A stretch of 64,000 nt of DNA from assembly GCA_002868905.1 (NCBI GenBank), contig PKUA01000001.1, forward strand, positions 1 through 64,000, read 5' to 3'. Shown one piece after another: positions 28,048-37,682 of this stretch; the first letter of the stretch is position 1, and the number at the start of each line of letters is the position of its first letter. The position numbers were made by a program, and so were the translations under genes. The stretch comes from Desulfuromonas sp. (GTDB taxonomy: Bacteria > Desulfobacterota > Desulfuromonadia > Desulfuromonadales > Geothermobacteraceae). A model generated the notes under the pieces. That model did no database searches and had not been told where the DNA came from. It saw nothing but the letters and a program-made list of their open reading frames with translations.

Positions 28048-29408
28048 TGGGAAAAGAGCATGGCAACATCCTGGTTGTCGATGACGAAGCGCCGATGCGT
28101 CATATGCTCCGGCTGTTGCTCGAACGGAACGGCTATGCCGTTGCCGAGGCGTCGAGCGGCCGGCAGGGGTTGAGCAGGCTGCAAACAGGAGAGTACCCCC
28201 TGGTCTTGTGTGATATCCGGATGCCGGACTTGAACGGCCTCGAATTTCTCCAGGAGAAATTGGCCAGGGAGCTTAACGGTACCGTCATCATGATGAGCGC
28301 CTATGGCACCATCGACACCGCGGTGGAATGCATGAAAAACGGCGCCTATGACTTTATCTCGAAGCCGTTCCGTCCCGACGAGGTCCTGCTTGCTATCCGC
28401 AAGGCGGAAGAGCGTCTCGAGCTGCACCGGGAAAACACCCAGTTGAAGCAGAAAATTCGACGTTCCGTCCGGCCCCAGGGGCTGGAAGCGATTGTGCACC
28501 GAAGTGCGTCGATGAAAGAACTCCTGGCAACGGTCGCCAAGGTCGCGTCCAGCTCGGCGTCGGTGTTGATCACCGGCGAGACCGGGACCGGCAAGGAGCT
28601 GGTTGCGCGGGCCCTCCATCTGGAGAGTCCGCGTTGTGACAAGCCGTTTCTGGCTGTCAATTGCAGCGCCATTGCCTCGGGGTTGCTGGAGAGCGAGCTT
28701 TTCGGGCATGCCAGGGGGGCTTTTACCGGTGCCGACCGGGAGCGGGAAGGGCTTTTCGGCGCCGCCGATGGCGGAACGTTGTTGCTGGATGAAATTGCCG
28801 ACCTGCCGATGGAACTGCAGCCGAAGCTGTTGAGGGTGTTGCAGGAACAAGAGGTGCGCCGGGTCGGTGAGAGCCGCGCCCGCAAAATCGATGTTCGGTT
28901 GGTCGCGGCGAGCGCGACCAACCTGGCTGATGCTGTTACCCAGGGACGGTTCCGCGAGGACCTTTATTATCGATTGGCGGTGGTAACCCTCGAAATCCCG
29001 CCGCTGAGAAAACGAAGGGATGATATTGCCGCTCTGGTTGAGTCGTATCTCCCCCTGATCGCTTCACGCATGAACCGCCCGGTTCCACGTCTGTCGGACC
29101 AGGCCATGGCGAAGCTGGAAAGCCATGACTGGCCGGGCAATGTTCGTGAGCTGGTCAACTGCCTCGAAAAGACCCTTGTGCTCTGCCATGAGGAGTTCAT
29201 AGAAGAGACAGCTCTCACTTTGCCGGGGATTTCGCTTGAACCGGAGCGGGCCCTTTCGCTGAAAACAGCCGTGGCGGAACTCGAACGGGACCATATTTGT
29301 CGAGCCCTTGCCGAAACCGGCGGTAATCGGACCCGGGCGGCCAAACTCCTGGAAATCAGCCTGCGCGCCCTGATGTACAAGATCAAGGATTATCGCATCG
29401 ATGGTTGA
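28047..29408 (+). CDS. NtrC-family sigma-54-dependent response regulator
   Basis: The 453-aa protein has a receiver domain (Asp56 in LVLCDIRMPDLNG, Lys106-type SKPF). The AAA+ domain has Walker A GETGTGKE, the sigma-54 contact loop GAFTGA, Walker B GGTLLLDEIADLP and an arginine-finger region (REDLYYRL). The C-terminal Fis-type helix-turn-helix is GGNRTRAAKLLEISLRALMYKI. It activates RpoN promoters when phosphorylated, by the kinase encoded just upstream. A near-consensus -24/-12 promoter lies 137 nt after its end, before pilV, and is its most likely target. Confidence 0.92.
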   Translation: MGKEHGNILVVDDEAPMRHMLRLLLERNGYAVAEASSGRQGLSRLQTGEYPLVLCDIRMPDLNGLEFLQEKLARELNGTVIMMSAYGTIDTAVECMKNGAYDFISKPFRPDEVLLAIRKAEERLELHRENTQLKQKIRRSVRPQGLEAIVHRSASMKELLATVAKVASSSASVLITGETGTGKELVARALHLESPRCDKPFLAVNCSAIASGLLESELFGHARGAFTGADREREGLFGAADGGTLLLDEIADLPMELQPKLLRVLQEQEVRRVGESRARKIDVRLVAASATNLADAVTQGRFREDLYYRLAVVTLEIPPLRKRRDDIAALVESYLPLIASRMNRPVPRLSDQAMAKLESHDWPGNVRELVNCLEKTLVLCHEEFIEETALTLPGISLEPERALSLKTAVAELERDHICRALAETGGNRTRAAKLLEISLRALMYKIKDYRIDG

Positions 29409-29543
29409 TCGGGGGCTGCGGGGGCCGGACAGGCTGTTGCAAATATTGCGCACTCACTATGCAAAATTTGCATTTTTTGACGAAATTCCCTCTGTTTCGA
29501 AAAAAAACCGACACGATTTCGGCCGTTTGCCGAAGATGTTCTT

Positions 29544-29559
29544 TGGTATGTGTCTTGCT
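29544..29559 (+). promoter_or_regulatory. Sigma-54 (-24/-12) promoter of the pilV-pilW-pilX-pilY1 operon
   Basis: TTGGTATGTGTCTTGCT contains GG (29545-29546), exactly 10 bp, then GC (29557-29558), close to TGGCACG-N4-TTGCT. A transcript would start near 29570, about 27 nt before pilV. The AT-rich stretch 29440-29530 upstream may hold activator sites. Confidence 0.72.
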
Positions 29560-29596
29560 GATTACCCAGGTTAACTTACTTTTTCGGAGAGCGCCC

Positions 29597-30025
29597 ATGC
29601 AGAACCACATGTCGGATGAATCAGGTTTTTCGCTCGTCGAACTTCTGGTGGCCGTTTTTATCCTCGCTATCGGTCTTCTCGGCATGGCGGAACTTCAGGT
29701 AACCGCAATCAAGGCTAACGCCCAAAGCAGTTCGATCAGCGTGGCGAACGCCCTGGCCCAAAAGGCCGTCGAGGATATCGCGGCCATGTCGGCCGATGAG
29801 GCGATTTTTTCCACGGCCGTAACCGATGCAACCTGGGCCGGCAGCCCGTTCACCGTTGACGGGGCCGGGGTTTACAACGTGACCTACGACCTGGAGCCGA
29901 ATTTCGGTACCGTGACAGGCCTCTCCAGGATCACCCTGCACGTCAGAAGCGCGGGTCTGGTTTCGAATGTCCTCGGAAACAGCATGCGCGCTGTCGACGT
30001 GATCACTTTCAAACGTTCGTTCTAG
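29597..30025 (+). CDS. pilV: Type IV pilus minor pilin PilV
   Basis: The 142-aa prepilin has leader and cleavage site SG|FSLVELLVAVFILAIGLLGM, with Glu5 of the mature protein present. This is the PilV/GspI-type helix that ends in GMAELQ. The globular part is short and ends with DVITFKRSF. Start ATG 29597 has GGAG seven nt upstream; the open frame further upstream is not coding. It should form part of the priming complex or pilus tip with PilW, PilX and PilY1, whose genes follow directly. Prepilin peptidase is not in this window. Confidence 0.85.
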   Translation: MQNHMSDESGFSLVELLVAVFILAIGLLGMAELQVTAIKANAQSSSISVANALAQKAVEDIAAMSADEAIFSTAVTDATWAGSPFTVDGAGVYNVTYDLEPNFGTVTGLSRITLHVRSAGLVSNVLGNSMRAVDVITFKRSF

Positions 30026-30034
30026 GAGATCGCC

Positions 30035-30940
30035 ATGCTGAGTCGTAGAACAAGCACGACCAACGCCAGCGGGTTTACCATGGTCGAAACCATCATGGTG
30101 ATGGCCATCCTCAGTATCGTCATGATGGCGATCATGAGTCTCTATATCCCGGCGGTTCGCTCATCATCCGTTCAGACTGAGTTGAGCGAGACCCAGGCCA
30201 ACCTCCGGCTGGCCATGGACCGGATGACCCGTGACCTCCTCTCCGCGGGATTCCTGGTCCGGCCCGAATATGCTGCCGGCGGTGCGGCGGGAGCGATCTT
30301 ATGGCAAGGAGATGTCGCCTCCGAGGATACCGATGACCTGACAATCCGGACTCGCTTGATTGGTGATTCGTTCGGGCGGGTCGTTGACAACGACGGCGCC
30401 GGGAAATTCGCCCTGAGCAATCAGGATATGGCATCGGCTTTTACCGTCAATTCGACGGTGCGAATTTTCCAACCGATGTCTGCCGTAGAAGCCGAAGGGA
30501 TCGGCGTCGATTACGATGAGGACGACCCGACAACCTACGACGATTACCTGCACACGGTGACCGCCATCGATGACTCGGGGACGGGAACGGTCAACGGCAC
30601 GACCTACCCGGCCATCCTGACCCTGAATCCCGCACCGACCGGTACTTTCAACCAGTCCGTGATTGTAAAAATCAGGGACAATGCGCAACCCCCGATGCAG
30701 ACGATTCGTTATCGGGTCAACAACGGGGCGCTCGAGCGTATCGTGAATGGCGTAACGCAATTGCTCGCTCCCGGAGTCGAGTCGGTCCTGTTCGACTATG
30801 AGCGGTCCGCCACCGGGGCGGTGAAGAAGATTGACATTACCCTGACCGGTGAGCCGGTGGGCCGGGAAGGCGGGGGGATCGAGTCCGAGGATAAAGAGCG
30901 GCAACTGCAAACCTCGGTCACCCTGCGAAACGTCTATTGA
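30035..30940 (+). CDS. pilW: Type IV pilus minor pilin PilW
   Basis: This 301-aa prepilin has cleavage site SG|FTMVETIMVMAILSIVMMAIM with Glu5, followed by the PilW/GspJ-type segment TQANLRLAMDRMTRDLLSAGF. The large C-terminal domain is acidic, with DYDEDDPTTYDDY. A TAGGAGAT site precedes ATG 30035, nine nt after pilV. In known systems PilW acts with PilV and PilX to build the tip complex carrying PilY1. Confidence 0.85.
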   Translation: MLSRRTSTTNASGFTMVETIMVMAILSIVMMAIMSLYIPAVRSSSVQTELSETQANLRLAMDRMTRDLLSAGFLVRPEYAAGGAAGAILWQGDVASEDTDDLTIRTRLIGDSFGRVVDNDGAGKFALSNQDMASAFTVNSTVRIFQPMSAVEAEGIGVDYDEDDPTTYDDYLHTVTAIDDSGTGTVNGTTYPAILTLNPAPTGTFNQSVIVKIRDNAQPPMQTIRYRVNNGALERIVNGVTQLLAPGVESVLFDYERSATGAVKKIDITLTGEPVGREGGGIESEDKERQLQTSVTLRNVY

Positions 30941-30950
30941 GGAGGTCTTT

Positions 30951-31493
30951 ATGTTGAACGTCGCCAAGAGAGTCTGCGCGGGAGAGCGTGGTATGGCGTT
31001 GATCCTGGCAATCGGGTTTCTTACCATTTTGAGTATTGTCGGTGCGCTTGTTATCCGGGTTTCAACTGAGGACCTCACCAAGGCGGGTTTAGAGAGAACC
31101 GAGCGGGAAGTGTTCTACGCCGTCGACCGCGCCGTTGAGTATTCGATGACCCGCGGTTTGATCCTGAGCATGCCGGTCAACGGGACGGTCGACCTGATCA
31201 ATGACAACATCGACGGGACAGCCACCAAGCACCACACCGTGATCGACACGGGTGACAGTGTCCTCGACTCGGGCAGCGTCGCCGACCTGGGACCGAACGA
31301 TCTCCCCGCGGCCGCCGCCGAGCTGTTCGGTGACGAGTTCGGAGCGAATTACTATCACGTCGAGGTGAAATCGAAGTCGACCCGCCTGGATGCGGGTGGC
31401 AACCCGGTTGAAGAGACCCACGTCGATTCGAGCATCGTACGCTTGTTCAAGCGTGACGACGACACCATTTTCCGTACCTCAAGAGGAGGTTGA
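30951..31493 (+). CDS. pilX: Type IV pilus minor pilin PilX
   Basis: The 180-aa product starts at ATG 30951. GAGGAGG overlaps the pilW stop just upstream. The leader ends ERG|MALILAIGFLTILSIVGALVI. The usual Glu5 is missing, as is common in PilX/GspK-type tip pilins. TEREVFYAVDRAVEYS after the helix is the typical PilX region. The remainder is a small acidic globular domain. It lies between pilW and pilY1 in the operon. Confidence 0.82.
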   Translation: MLNVAKRVCAGERGMALILAIGFLTILSIVGALVIRVSTEDLTKAGLERTEREVFYAVDRAVEYSMTRGLILSMPVNGTVDLINDNIDGTATKHHTVIDTGDSVLDSGSVADLGPNDLPAAAAELFGDEFGANYYHVEVKSKSTRLDAGGNPVEETHVDSSIVRLFKRDDDTIFRTSRGG

Positions 31494-31495
31494 TC

Positions 31496-34400
31496 ATGTT
31501 TATGTCCAGATGCCTAACGGTTTTTTCGATCTGCCTGCTCCTGTTGTTCGGCGGCATGTCCGTTGTATCGGCGACCCCGCCGGACGACTACCTCGGGGAT
31601 TCCTCGATCTATACCGGGGTGCCGAGTCAGCGCCCGACCCCGAACGTCCTGTTCGTCATCGATACCAGCCGTTCCACCCTGTCACGCGCGCCGGGGGTCG
31701 GCTACGATTCGGCGACTACCTACTCGATCGCCACCGGCTTCGATACCGACCAACTCTACGTCGGCGACCAGTTCGGTACCTTCTCCCCATCTCGGGCCCT
31801 TGGCTCGGTCAAGTTGACCAACAACGGCACCGATCCCTATGTATTTTGTAACCCGTCCTACACCGTGCCGGACCCAATGGGCGGGCCGGATATTGCAAAG
31901 AACACCGATGTGCAGGCTATTCTTGCGGCCAATGGCACCTATTCCGGCGCCGGCACCAACAAGTTCCCCAATCTCGCAACCGACGGAGACTGCCTGGGCG
32001 CCCCGCAGGGCCGTGTTTATGCCACCGGGAATTATTTGAACTACACGTACGCACTTTCGGTGGTGGAAGCCGATGCCGTCATCATCCAGCACACCTATAA
32101 CTGGTGCCGAAACGCGAGGCAGTGCTTTACTGAAACTGGGAATTTTCTCCTGACCGCCGATCTCATCAATGCGGGTGCGGCCCAGGAACCGGGGGTCGGT
32201 TCCGAATGGGAGCTTTACTGGAGTTCGACGACGGAACCGGCAACCTACCCGGATGATGACTCCGACGGAATATGGGACGGTGTCGATGGCTGGGATCCCG
32301 CCACTTATCAGAACTATTATCTTCCGGCCTCAGCTGATGCCGTCACCCAGCGCGAGGCTTTCTACTCGGCGCTTGAGCCGGTCATCCGGGGGGCGAGCGG
32401 GGCGGTCAACCTCGGTTTTCTCGCCTACAACCCGAACAACCAGGGGGCGGTGGTCGGCCAACATATGGCGTTTTACGGCGACGACCCGAGCGCGCTGATC
32501 GACGCCCTGCCGCAGGGGGACGAGGACGGCGACGGCGACATCGAGGACGAGGACCCGTCTGTTATCGCCTCCGGCCCGAACCGGCCCCAGGCCGAGGCGT
32601 TGTACGATGCCGGCTACTACTTCATGGTCGACAACGGCAGCTTCACCCCGGTCTATCGCAAGAAGGACGGGGCATTGCCGTCCCAGCAATCGATCAACCT
32701 GACCGCGAGCGACCAGATCCCCGCCGATATGATCAACATCTGCGGCTACAACCACGTAATCCTTTTGACCAACGGCCTCCCCAACCAGGACGGCGACCCG
32801 GCCCTCGACCTCGGCGACTACGACAACGACGAGTATGGGAACGAGGGGACTTACGGCGCCGGCACTCACTACCTCGACGATGTCGCCTACTACCTGCACA
32901 ACGTGGTCGACATCAACGGCGACGCCAAGCCGGGAGACGTCACGGTTCACACCATCCTCGCTTTCCAGACCGAGGACGAGCTGATCAAGAACACCGCCGA
33001 GGACGGCGGCGGCTACTTTTACAATGTCCAGGACACCAACGGCCTGACCAAGGCGCTGCAGGAGATCCTGGCGAGTATCGTCAGCGAGACCGACACCGCC
33101 TTCGTCGCGCCGGTCGTCCCGGCCAGCTCGACCAACCGGACCATCAGCAGTAACAAGGTCTACCTCGGTCTGTTCAAACCGCAGTCGAACGAACCGTGGC
33201 ACGGCAACCTGAAAAAGTACAAGGTCAACAGCGATAACGAACTGCTCGACTCTCTCGGCAACCGGGCGACCGACGACCAGGGAGATTTCGTCTACTCCCA
33301 GTCATACTGGGGGACCGGGACGATCGCCGGACAGACCAAGATCATGTCGGCGGACGGCCCGCGCAACACGGTGCCTGCGGGTTACGACCCGGAAGATCCG
33401 ACGGCCATCGTCGATCTGCACGGAGGTGACGGCGGTATCGTCAACGCAGGCGGCGCCGGCGGTACCCTGCAGGCGCGCGACTTCACCACCAACCCGCGCA
33501 AAATCTACACCTACCTGACGCCGGCAAACAGCGGGGTTGCCTCGGCCGACAGCAGCCTGATCGCCACGCAGAACCTGTTCGCCGTCAGCAACACCGACAT
33601 CACGTACAACACCACCCTCGATGTCCCCGATGCGACGGTCCGCAACAAGCTGATTAATTATGTCCACGGCTACGCTGCATTCAGCACTACGCCGACCGCC
33701 AAGCGGAATTGGATCTTCGGCGACATCCTCCATTCGAAGCCGTTGGTGTTCAACTACACCAACTACACCGACGCGAATGAAACGACCTGTTTCCCCAGCC
33801 CGCTGTTCGATCCGACCGACAGCGACCCGGTGGTCGCCGCCAGCAACGGCACGACCAGCTTCAACTCATCGGTGATTTTCGTCGGGGCGAACGACGGTAT
33901 GCTGCACGCCATCCGCGACTGCGACGGGGAGGAGCTCTGGGCTTTTGTTCCGCCGAGCCTGCTCAACCATCTCAAGTGGCTGCCGCAGTCCGGCCACGAG
34001 TATTACGTCGACGCGCCGGCGTCCGCCTACGTGCACGACTTCGACAACGACGGGGCGATCGAACCGGGTGCGGGCGACAAGGTGATCCTGGTCATGGGGC
34101 TGCGGCGCGGCGGCGGCAAGTCCTTTTTGACTCCGAATGAGCCGCGTGGTTCCTACTTCGCGATCGACGTGACCAAGCCGAACTCGCCGGTCTTCCTCGG
34201 GGAGGTCGACAATACCTCCACCAACCTCGGGGAGATGGGAGAGACCTGGAGCCAGCCGCGCCTGCACAAGATCATGGACGGGACGACCGAGAAATTGGTC
34301 TTTTTTGTCGGCGCCGGCTACGACACCAACGAGGACCGGCGCTGGGGGAACACCCAGGATTTCCCGACGTCGAACGTATCGAGCCCGGTCAACCCCTTCC

Positions 34401-35605
34401 TTGACACCGACACCACCGTGCTGACCAATGACGGCGACCCGGGGGTCAGCAACGCCGGGGTGACTTCGGCCGGGGGTGGGTCGCAGCTTAACCCGAAGGG
34501 GCGCGGCCTGTTCATCATCGAACTCGCGACGTTGAATAAGGACGGTAATGGCGACTACACCCCGGACTTCTCCAACGGCGGGACGGTCGTCTGGAAATAC
34601 ACCTACGCTGAGGACTCCGACATGACCTTCTCGATCCCCAGCGATATCGCCGTCATCGATTGGGACGGGGACGGTTTTGCCGACCGGGCTTATGCCGGCG
34701 ACACCGGCGGCCGGGTCTGGTGCTTCGAAATGCCGATCGACCGGGTCACCGACCCCGCCAACCCGACCGGGGACAAGTCGGCCTGGACCGGCCGGAAGAT
34801 CTTCAACGGCAATCAGGGCTATACCGGGTCGTTCGACTCGGACGGGGTCATGAGCAGCTCGGCGGACGGATCTCTCGGCAAGAAGTTCTTTTATCGCCCG
34901 TCGATCTCGCGTATCGGTCCCTACGCCGCCCTCTACTTTGGCTCCGGTGACCGTGTTCACCCGCTCAACCTCGCTTCGAACGATCGGCTCTACATGCTGA
35001 TCGACCGTGGCCAGGGCGCAGCCAGCGACGATGCCGGCACGACCTTTGACGAGACGACGGCGATCACGGAACAGAATCTGGTCGATGTGACCGAGAACGA
35101 ACTGCAGAACAGCTCCAGCGCCGACCAGGTGGCCGGGGTGCTTGATGAACTTTACGATGACGCCAACTTAGGCTGGTATATCCGCTTGCAAAATCCGGGT
35201 GAAAAGATGCTGGCACCTCCAGTCGTCTTCTTCGGCCAGGTGTTCTACACCACCTACGCGCCGTTGGTCGGATCGGTGTCCGGGTGCGAAGTCGGTAACC
35301 TGGGGGTTTCGAGGCTCTACCATCTCACCTACCGGACCGGCGAGGCGGCCTACGACTACGACTCGTCCAACAATGCGGACGACACCTCGTCTAATACCCG
35401 GGCGGACGGGGACGACGGCGAGGTGCTGAAAAAGTCAGACCGGGTCCGGGTCCTGGGTGAAGGTATCCCGTCCGGTATCGTGACCCTGATGGATGCCAGC
35501 GGCAAGGTCACCATGATGATCAGCGCGAGTAACCGCGTCGGAGCCTACGATGCACCGGACGCCAAGCTCATTACCCCTGTCTACTGGATTCAGTGGAACG
35601 AATAG
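31496..35605 (+). CDS. pilY1: PilY1-like pilus tip adhesin/assembly protein
   Basis: From ATG 31496 (GAGGAGG six nt upstream) the protein has 1369 aa and a signal peptide (LTVFSICLLLLFGGMSVVSA). A von Willebrand A-like domain starts at about residue 50 with VLFVIDTSRST, a MIDAS motif (Asp56, Ser58, Ser60). The C-terminal PilY1 beta-propeller (about 760-1300) has FVGANDGMLHAI and two EF-hand-like calcium loops, DFDNDGAIE (848-856) and DWDGDGFAD (1055-1063). PilY1 caps the pilus, controls retraction through Ca binding and mediates attachment. TTG 31490 is an in-frame but less likely start. The gene ends at a strong terminator. Confidence 0.88.
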   Translation: MFMSRCLTVFSICLLLLFGGMSVVSATPPDDYLGDSSIYTGVPSQRPTPNVLFVIDTSRSTLSRAPGVGYDSATTYSIATGFDTDQLYVGDQFGTFSPSRALGSVKLTNNGTDPYVFCNPSYTVPDPMGGPDIAKNTDVQAILAANGTYSGAGTNKFPNLATDGDCLGAPQGRVYATGNYLNYTYALSVVEADAVIIQHTYNWCRNARQCFTETGNFLLTADLINAGAAQEPGVGSEWELYWSSTTEPATYPDDDSDGIWDGVDGWDPATYQNYYLPASADAVTQREAFYSALEPVIRGASGAVNLGFLAYNPNNQGAVVGQHMAFYGDDPSALIDALPQGDEDGDGDIEDEDPSVIASGPNRPQAEALYDAGYYFMVDNGSFTPVYRKKDGALPSQQSINLTASDQIPADMINICGYNHVILLTNGLPNQDGDPALDLGDYDNDEYGNEGTYGAGTHYLDDVAYYLHNVVDINGDAKPGDVTVHTILAFQTEDELIKNTAEDGGGYFYNVQDTNGLTKALQEILASIVSETDTAFVAPVVPASSTNRTISSNKVYLGLFKPQSNEPWHGNLKKYKVNSDNELLDSLGNRATDDQGDFVYSQSYWGTGTIAGQTKIMSADGPRNTVPAGYDPEDPTAIVDLHGGDGGIVNAGGAGGTLQARDFTTNPRKIYTYLTPANSGVASADSSLIATQNLFAVSNTDITYNTTLDVPDATVRNKLINYVHGYAAFSTTPTAKRNWIFGDILHSKPLVFNYTNYTDANETTCFPSPLFDPTDSDPVVAASNGTTSFNSSVIFVGANDGMLHAIRDCDGEELWAFVPPSLLNHLKWLPQSGHEYYVDAPASAYVHDFDNDGAIEPGAGDKVILVMGLRRGGGKSFLTPNEPRGSYFAIDVTKPNSPVFLGEVDNTSTNLGEMGETWSQPRLHKIMDGTTEKLVFFVGAGYDTNEDRRWGNTQDFPTSNVSSPVNPFLDTDTTVLTNDGDPGVSNAGVTSAGGGSQLNPKGRGLFIIELATLNKDGNGDYTPDFSNGGTVVWKYTYAEDSDMTFSIPSDIAVIDWDGDGFADRAYAGDTGGRVWCFEMPIDRVTDPANPTGDKSAWTGRKIFNGNQGYTGSFDSDGVMSSSADGSLGKKFFYRPSISRIGPYAALYFGSGDRVHPLNLASNDRLYMLIDRGQGAASDDAGTTFDETTAITEQNLVDVTENELQNSSSADQVAGVLDELYDDANLGWYIRLQNPGEKMLAPPVVFFGQVFYTTYAPLVGSVSGCEVGNLGVSRLYHLTYRTGEAAYDYDSSNNADDTSSNTRADGDDGEVLKKSDRVRVLGEGIPSGIVTLMDASGKVTMMISASNRVGAYDAPDAKLITPVYWIQWNE

Positions 35606-35614
35606 ACAACCTCC

Positions 35615-35644
35615 GGGCCCGCCTTAGCGGCGGGCCCTTTTTTT
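35615..35644 (+). terminator. Terminator of the pilV-pilY1 operon
   Basis: GGGCCCGCC and GGCGGGCCC form a perfect 9-bp stem with loop TTAGC, then seven Ts. Confidence 0.92.
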
Positions 35645-35681
35645 CACCCGGACCGCAGCTTGAACAGATACGGGTTTAGCC

Positions 35682-35709
35682 TTGCATCATCGTCAAAACC
35701 GTTTACAAT
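35682..35709 (+). promoter_or_regulatory. Sigma-70 promoter of the lipoprotein gene at 35741
   Basis: TTGCAT (35682-35687), 16 bp, TACAAT (35704-35709), 31 nt before the start codon. Confidence 0.55.
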
Positions 35710-35740
35710 CCAGGCAATATCATTTGTCAAGGAGTTCCCG

Positions 35741-36682
35741 ATGAGGATTTCTCTGCTATGTGTCGCCCTGCTGGTTCTGGTTTTGGGCGGTTGTACTGAA
35801 AACGAACCGGTTTCGCCCCGAAACAACGACCGGGGAGAGGTCGGAGACTCCGGAAAGGTCGGCTCCACTCCGTCCCAGGCGAGTGACTCCGTCGCCTCAA
35901 AGCGGTTAAAGCTCGTTATTCGGCCGCAGGAACCGGCGTTGGGAGATTGTCTTCAGGCCAGTGTGGTGCCCGGGGCGGAAGGTATCACCCTGACCTGGGA
36001 GATCAACGGGCAGGTCGTGCAGATCGGCGATGTCGACCGTCTCTGCCTTACGGAAGGGGCGAGGGGGGATGTGGTTTCGGTCACGGCTGCCAATGACGTC
36101 ACCTCAACCAGCGAGAACGTTACAATTCAGAATGCCGCGCCGGTGGTTGTTGACGCGCCCGTCACGCTGACCATCGATGGAGACGAGAAGTATTTTGAGG
36201 TCAACCCCCAGGTTGAGGATGCCGATTTCGACATCATCGACCTGAGTTACGAGTGGCGGGTCAACCGTGAATTGCGCGAGGACATTGAGGGGAACAGGTT
36301 TCCGCTCGTCGGTTTAAACCGGGACGACCGGCTTGAAGTCCGAATCAAGCCGAATGACGGCTTGGTCGATGGGCCCGCTTTTCTGGTCAGCGATATCGTG
36401 GTGCAGAATTCCCCACCTAAAATCACCTCGCTACCGACGCAAAATTTTTCCGCGGCGATTTACAGCTATCAAGTTGTCGCAGCCGACCCCGAGGGGGATC
36501 CGATTACCTTCAATCTCGGCGAGGCTCCGGAAGGGATGAGCATCGATGCCGAAACCGGAATGCTGACCTGGCCGCTGCAAGGTGTTTCTCCCGGAGACTA
36601 CACGATAGAGATTCGTGCAAGAGATTCTGCCGGGGCCGAAACGGTCCAATCATTCTCCCTCTCCCTGGGTGAGCCGCAGTAA
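35741..36682 (+). CDS. Lipoprotein with Ig/cadherin-like repeats, unknown function
   Basis: The protein has 313 aa from ATG 35741 (AAGGAG upstream). The lipobox LGGC follows a short signal. A low-complexity Ser/Gly/Asp linker comes next, then domains of beta-strand character. The third ends with the putative-Ig pattern YSYQVVAADPEGDPITFNLGEAPEGMSID through LTWPLQG and DYTIEIRARDSAGAE, typical of He_PIG/cadherin-like modules. These bind partners or polymers outside the cell and may need calcium. It has its own promoter and follows the PilY1 operon, so a surface role is plausible, but no direct link is visible. Confidence 0.75.
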   Translation: MRISLLCVALLVLVLGGCTENEPVSPRNNDRGEVGDSGKVGSTPSQASDSVASKRLKLVIRPQEPALGDCLQASVVPGAEGITLTWEINGQVVQIGDVDRLCLTEGARGDVVSVTAANDVTSTSENVTIQNAAPVVVDAPVTLTIDGDEKYFEVNPQVEDADFDIIDLSYEWRVNRELREDIEGNRFPLVGLNRDDRLEVRIKPNDGLVDGPAFLVSDIVVQNSPPKITSLPTQNFSAAIYSYQVVAADPEGDPITFNLGEAPEGMSIDAETGMLTWPLQGVSPGDYTIEIRARDSAGAETVQSFSLSLGEPQ

Positions 36683-36690
36683 GGGGACCG

Positions 36691-37434
36691 CTAACCTTCC
36701 CGTCGATACACCGCGAGTGGTCCCCACGACTGGTTGATCGACATCATCTCGATCGCGTTGAGGTTGACATGCTCCGGCATTGAAGCCGCGAAGTAGATGA
36801 CCTCGGCGATATCTTCCGCCCGAAGCGGTTCAGCCTTGTCGTAAACCCCGGCTGCCTTGTCATCATCCCCCTTGAAACGGACCTGTGAGAATTCGGTCTC
36901 GGCCATGCCGGGGGCGAGGTTGGTGACCCGGACCCGGCTGCCGAGCAGGTCGGCGCGCAGGTTGCGGGAGAACTGCTGGACGAACGCCTTGGTCGCGCCG
37001 TAGACGTTTCCTCCCGGGTAGGGCCAGCTGCCGGCCGTCGAGCCGATGTTGACGATCTGGCCGCGGTCCCGTTCCACCATCCCCGGCAGCACCGCCCGGG
37101 TGCAGTACATCACCCCCTTGATGTTGGTGTCGACCATCGTCTCCCAGTCCTCCATGTCGACCTCCCAGGCCGGTTCCAGCCCGAGGGCGAGGCCGGCGTT
37201 ATTGAGCAGCAGGTCGACTTCGAGTGCGCCGAGACATTCGAACACCCGCTCTTTGTCACGCACGTCGAGCCGGATTGTCTGTTCGACGGCGCTGCCGAGT
37301 TCTCCTCCGAGCGCATCGAGCCGCTCCTTGCGACGCCCCACCAGGATCAGTTTCCAGCCGTTTTCGGCAAACTTGCGGGCGCAGGCGGCGCCGAAACCGG
37401 CGGTGGCTCCGGTGATCAGGATGGTTTTTTTCAT
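36691..37434 (-). CDS. Short-chain dehydrogenase/reductase, YdfG-like
   Basis: The 247-aa classical SDR has the NADP site GATAGFGAACARKFAENG with basic residues after the second strand (GRRKERLD). It also has LLNNAGLALG, the catalytic Ser in VNIGSTAGSWPYPGG and YGATKAF (Tyr-x3-Lys). The C-terminus INQSWGPL resembles the E. coli YdfG (3-hydroxy acid/serine dehydrogenase) subgroup. The likely reaction is NADP-dependent oxidation or reduction of a small hydroxy acid or malonic semialdehyde. The substrate is not certain. It stands alone, convergent with the lipoprotein gene. Confidence 0.85.
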   Translation of the reverse strand: MKKTILITGATAGFGAACARKFAENGWKLILVGRRKERLDALGGELGSAVEQTIRLDVRDKERVFECLGALEVDLLLNNAGLALGLEPAWEVDMEDWETMVDTNIKGVMYCTRAVLPGMVERDRGQIVNIGSTAGSWPYPGGNVYGATKAFVQQFSRNLRADLLGSRVRVTNLAPGMAETEFSQVRFKGDDDKAAGVYDKAEPLRAEDIAEVIYFAASMPEHVNLNAIEMMSINQSWGPLAVYRREG

Positions 37435-37500
37435 ATCAGTTCAGCTCCCATGATTTCGGTCGTTCCCGCCGGAATATATTGTCTCGGCGCGCTAGTTCAT

Positions 37501-37523
37501 AACTATGGACTTTCGGTCCAAGT
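37501..37523. repeat. Small hairpin motif, left copy
   Basis: CTATGGACTTTCGGTCCAAGT contains the stem TGGAC/GTCCA with a TTTCG loop. A relative at 37683-37708 has a different but still paired stem. Confidence 0.5.
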
Positions 37524-37536
37524 CTTTCAGGTGTTT

Positions 37537-37637
37537 AATCCCCCTCTCCCCCTGTGGGAGAGGGACGGGGTGAGGGGGGCGCTCGTCAGTTTCCCTCACA
37601 TCCGGCCTTCGGCCACCTTCTCCCTCAAGGAGAAGGG
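37537..37637. repeat. Dispersed-repeat-like block of three hairpins
   Basis: CCCTCTCCC/GGGAGAGGG (37542-37564), GGCC-TTC-GGCC (near 37603-37614) and CCTTCTCC/GGAGAAGG (37616-37636) follow each other. The wording (CCCTCTCCC ... ACGGGGTGAGGG) is that of a repeat family found between genes in many bacterial genomes. No ORF is present in 37435-37711. Confidence 0.6.
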
Positions 37638-37682
37638 ATGTTGACTTGAGCCCGCTTTTGCAAGGATTTTCAGCCTTTCAGA

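Noticed and set aside
29405-29596. Extension of pilV upstream of 29597
   Set aside because: The added residues lack prepilin leader character and span the sigma-54 promoter; ATG 29597 has a good ribosome site.
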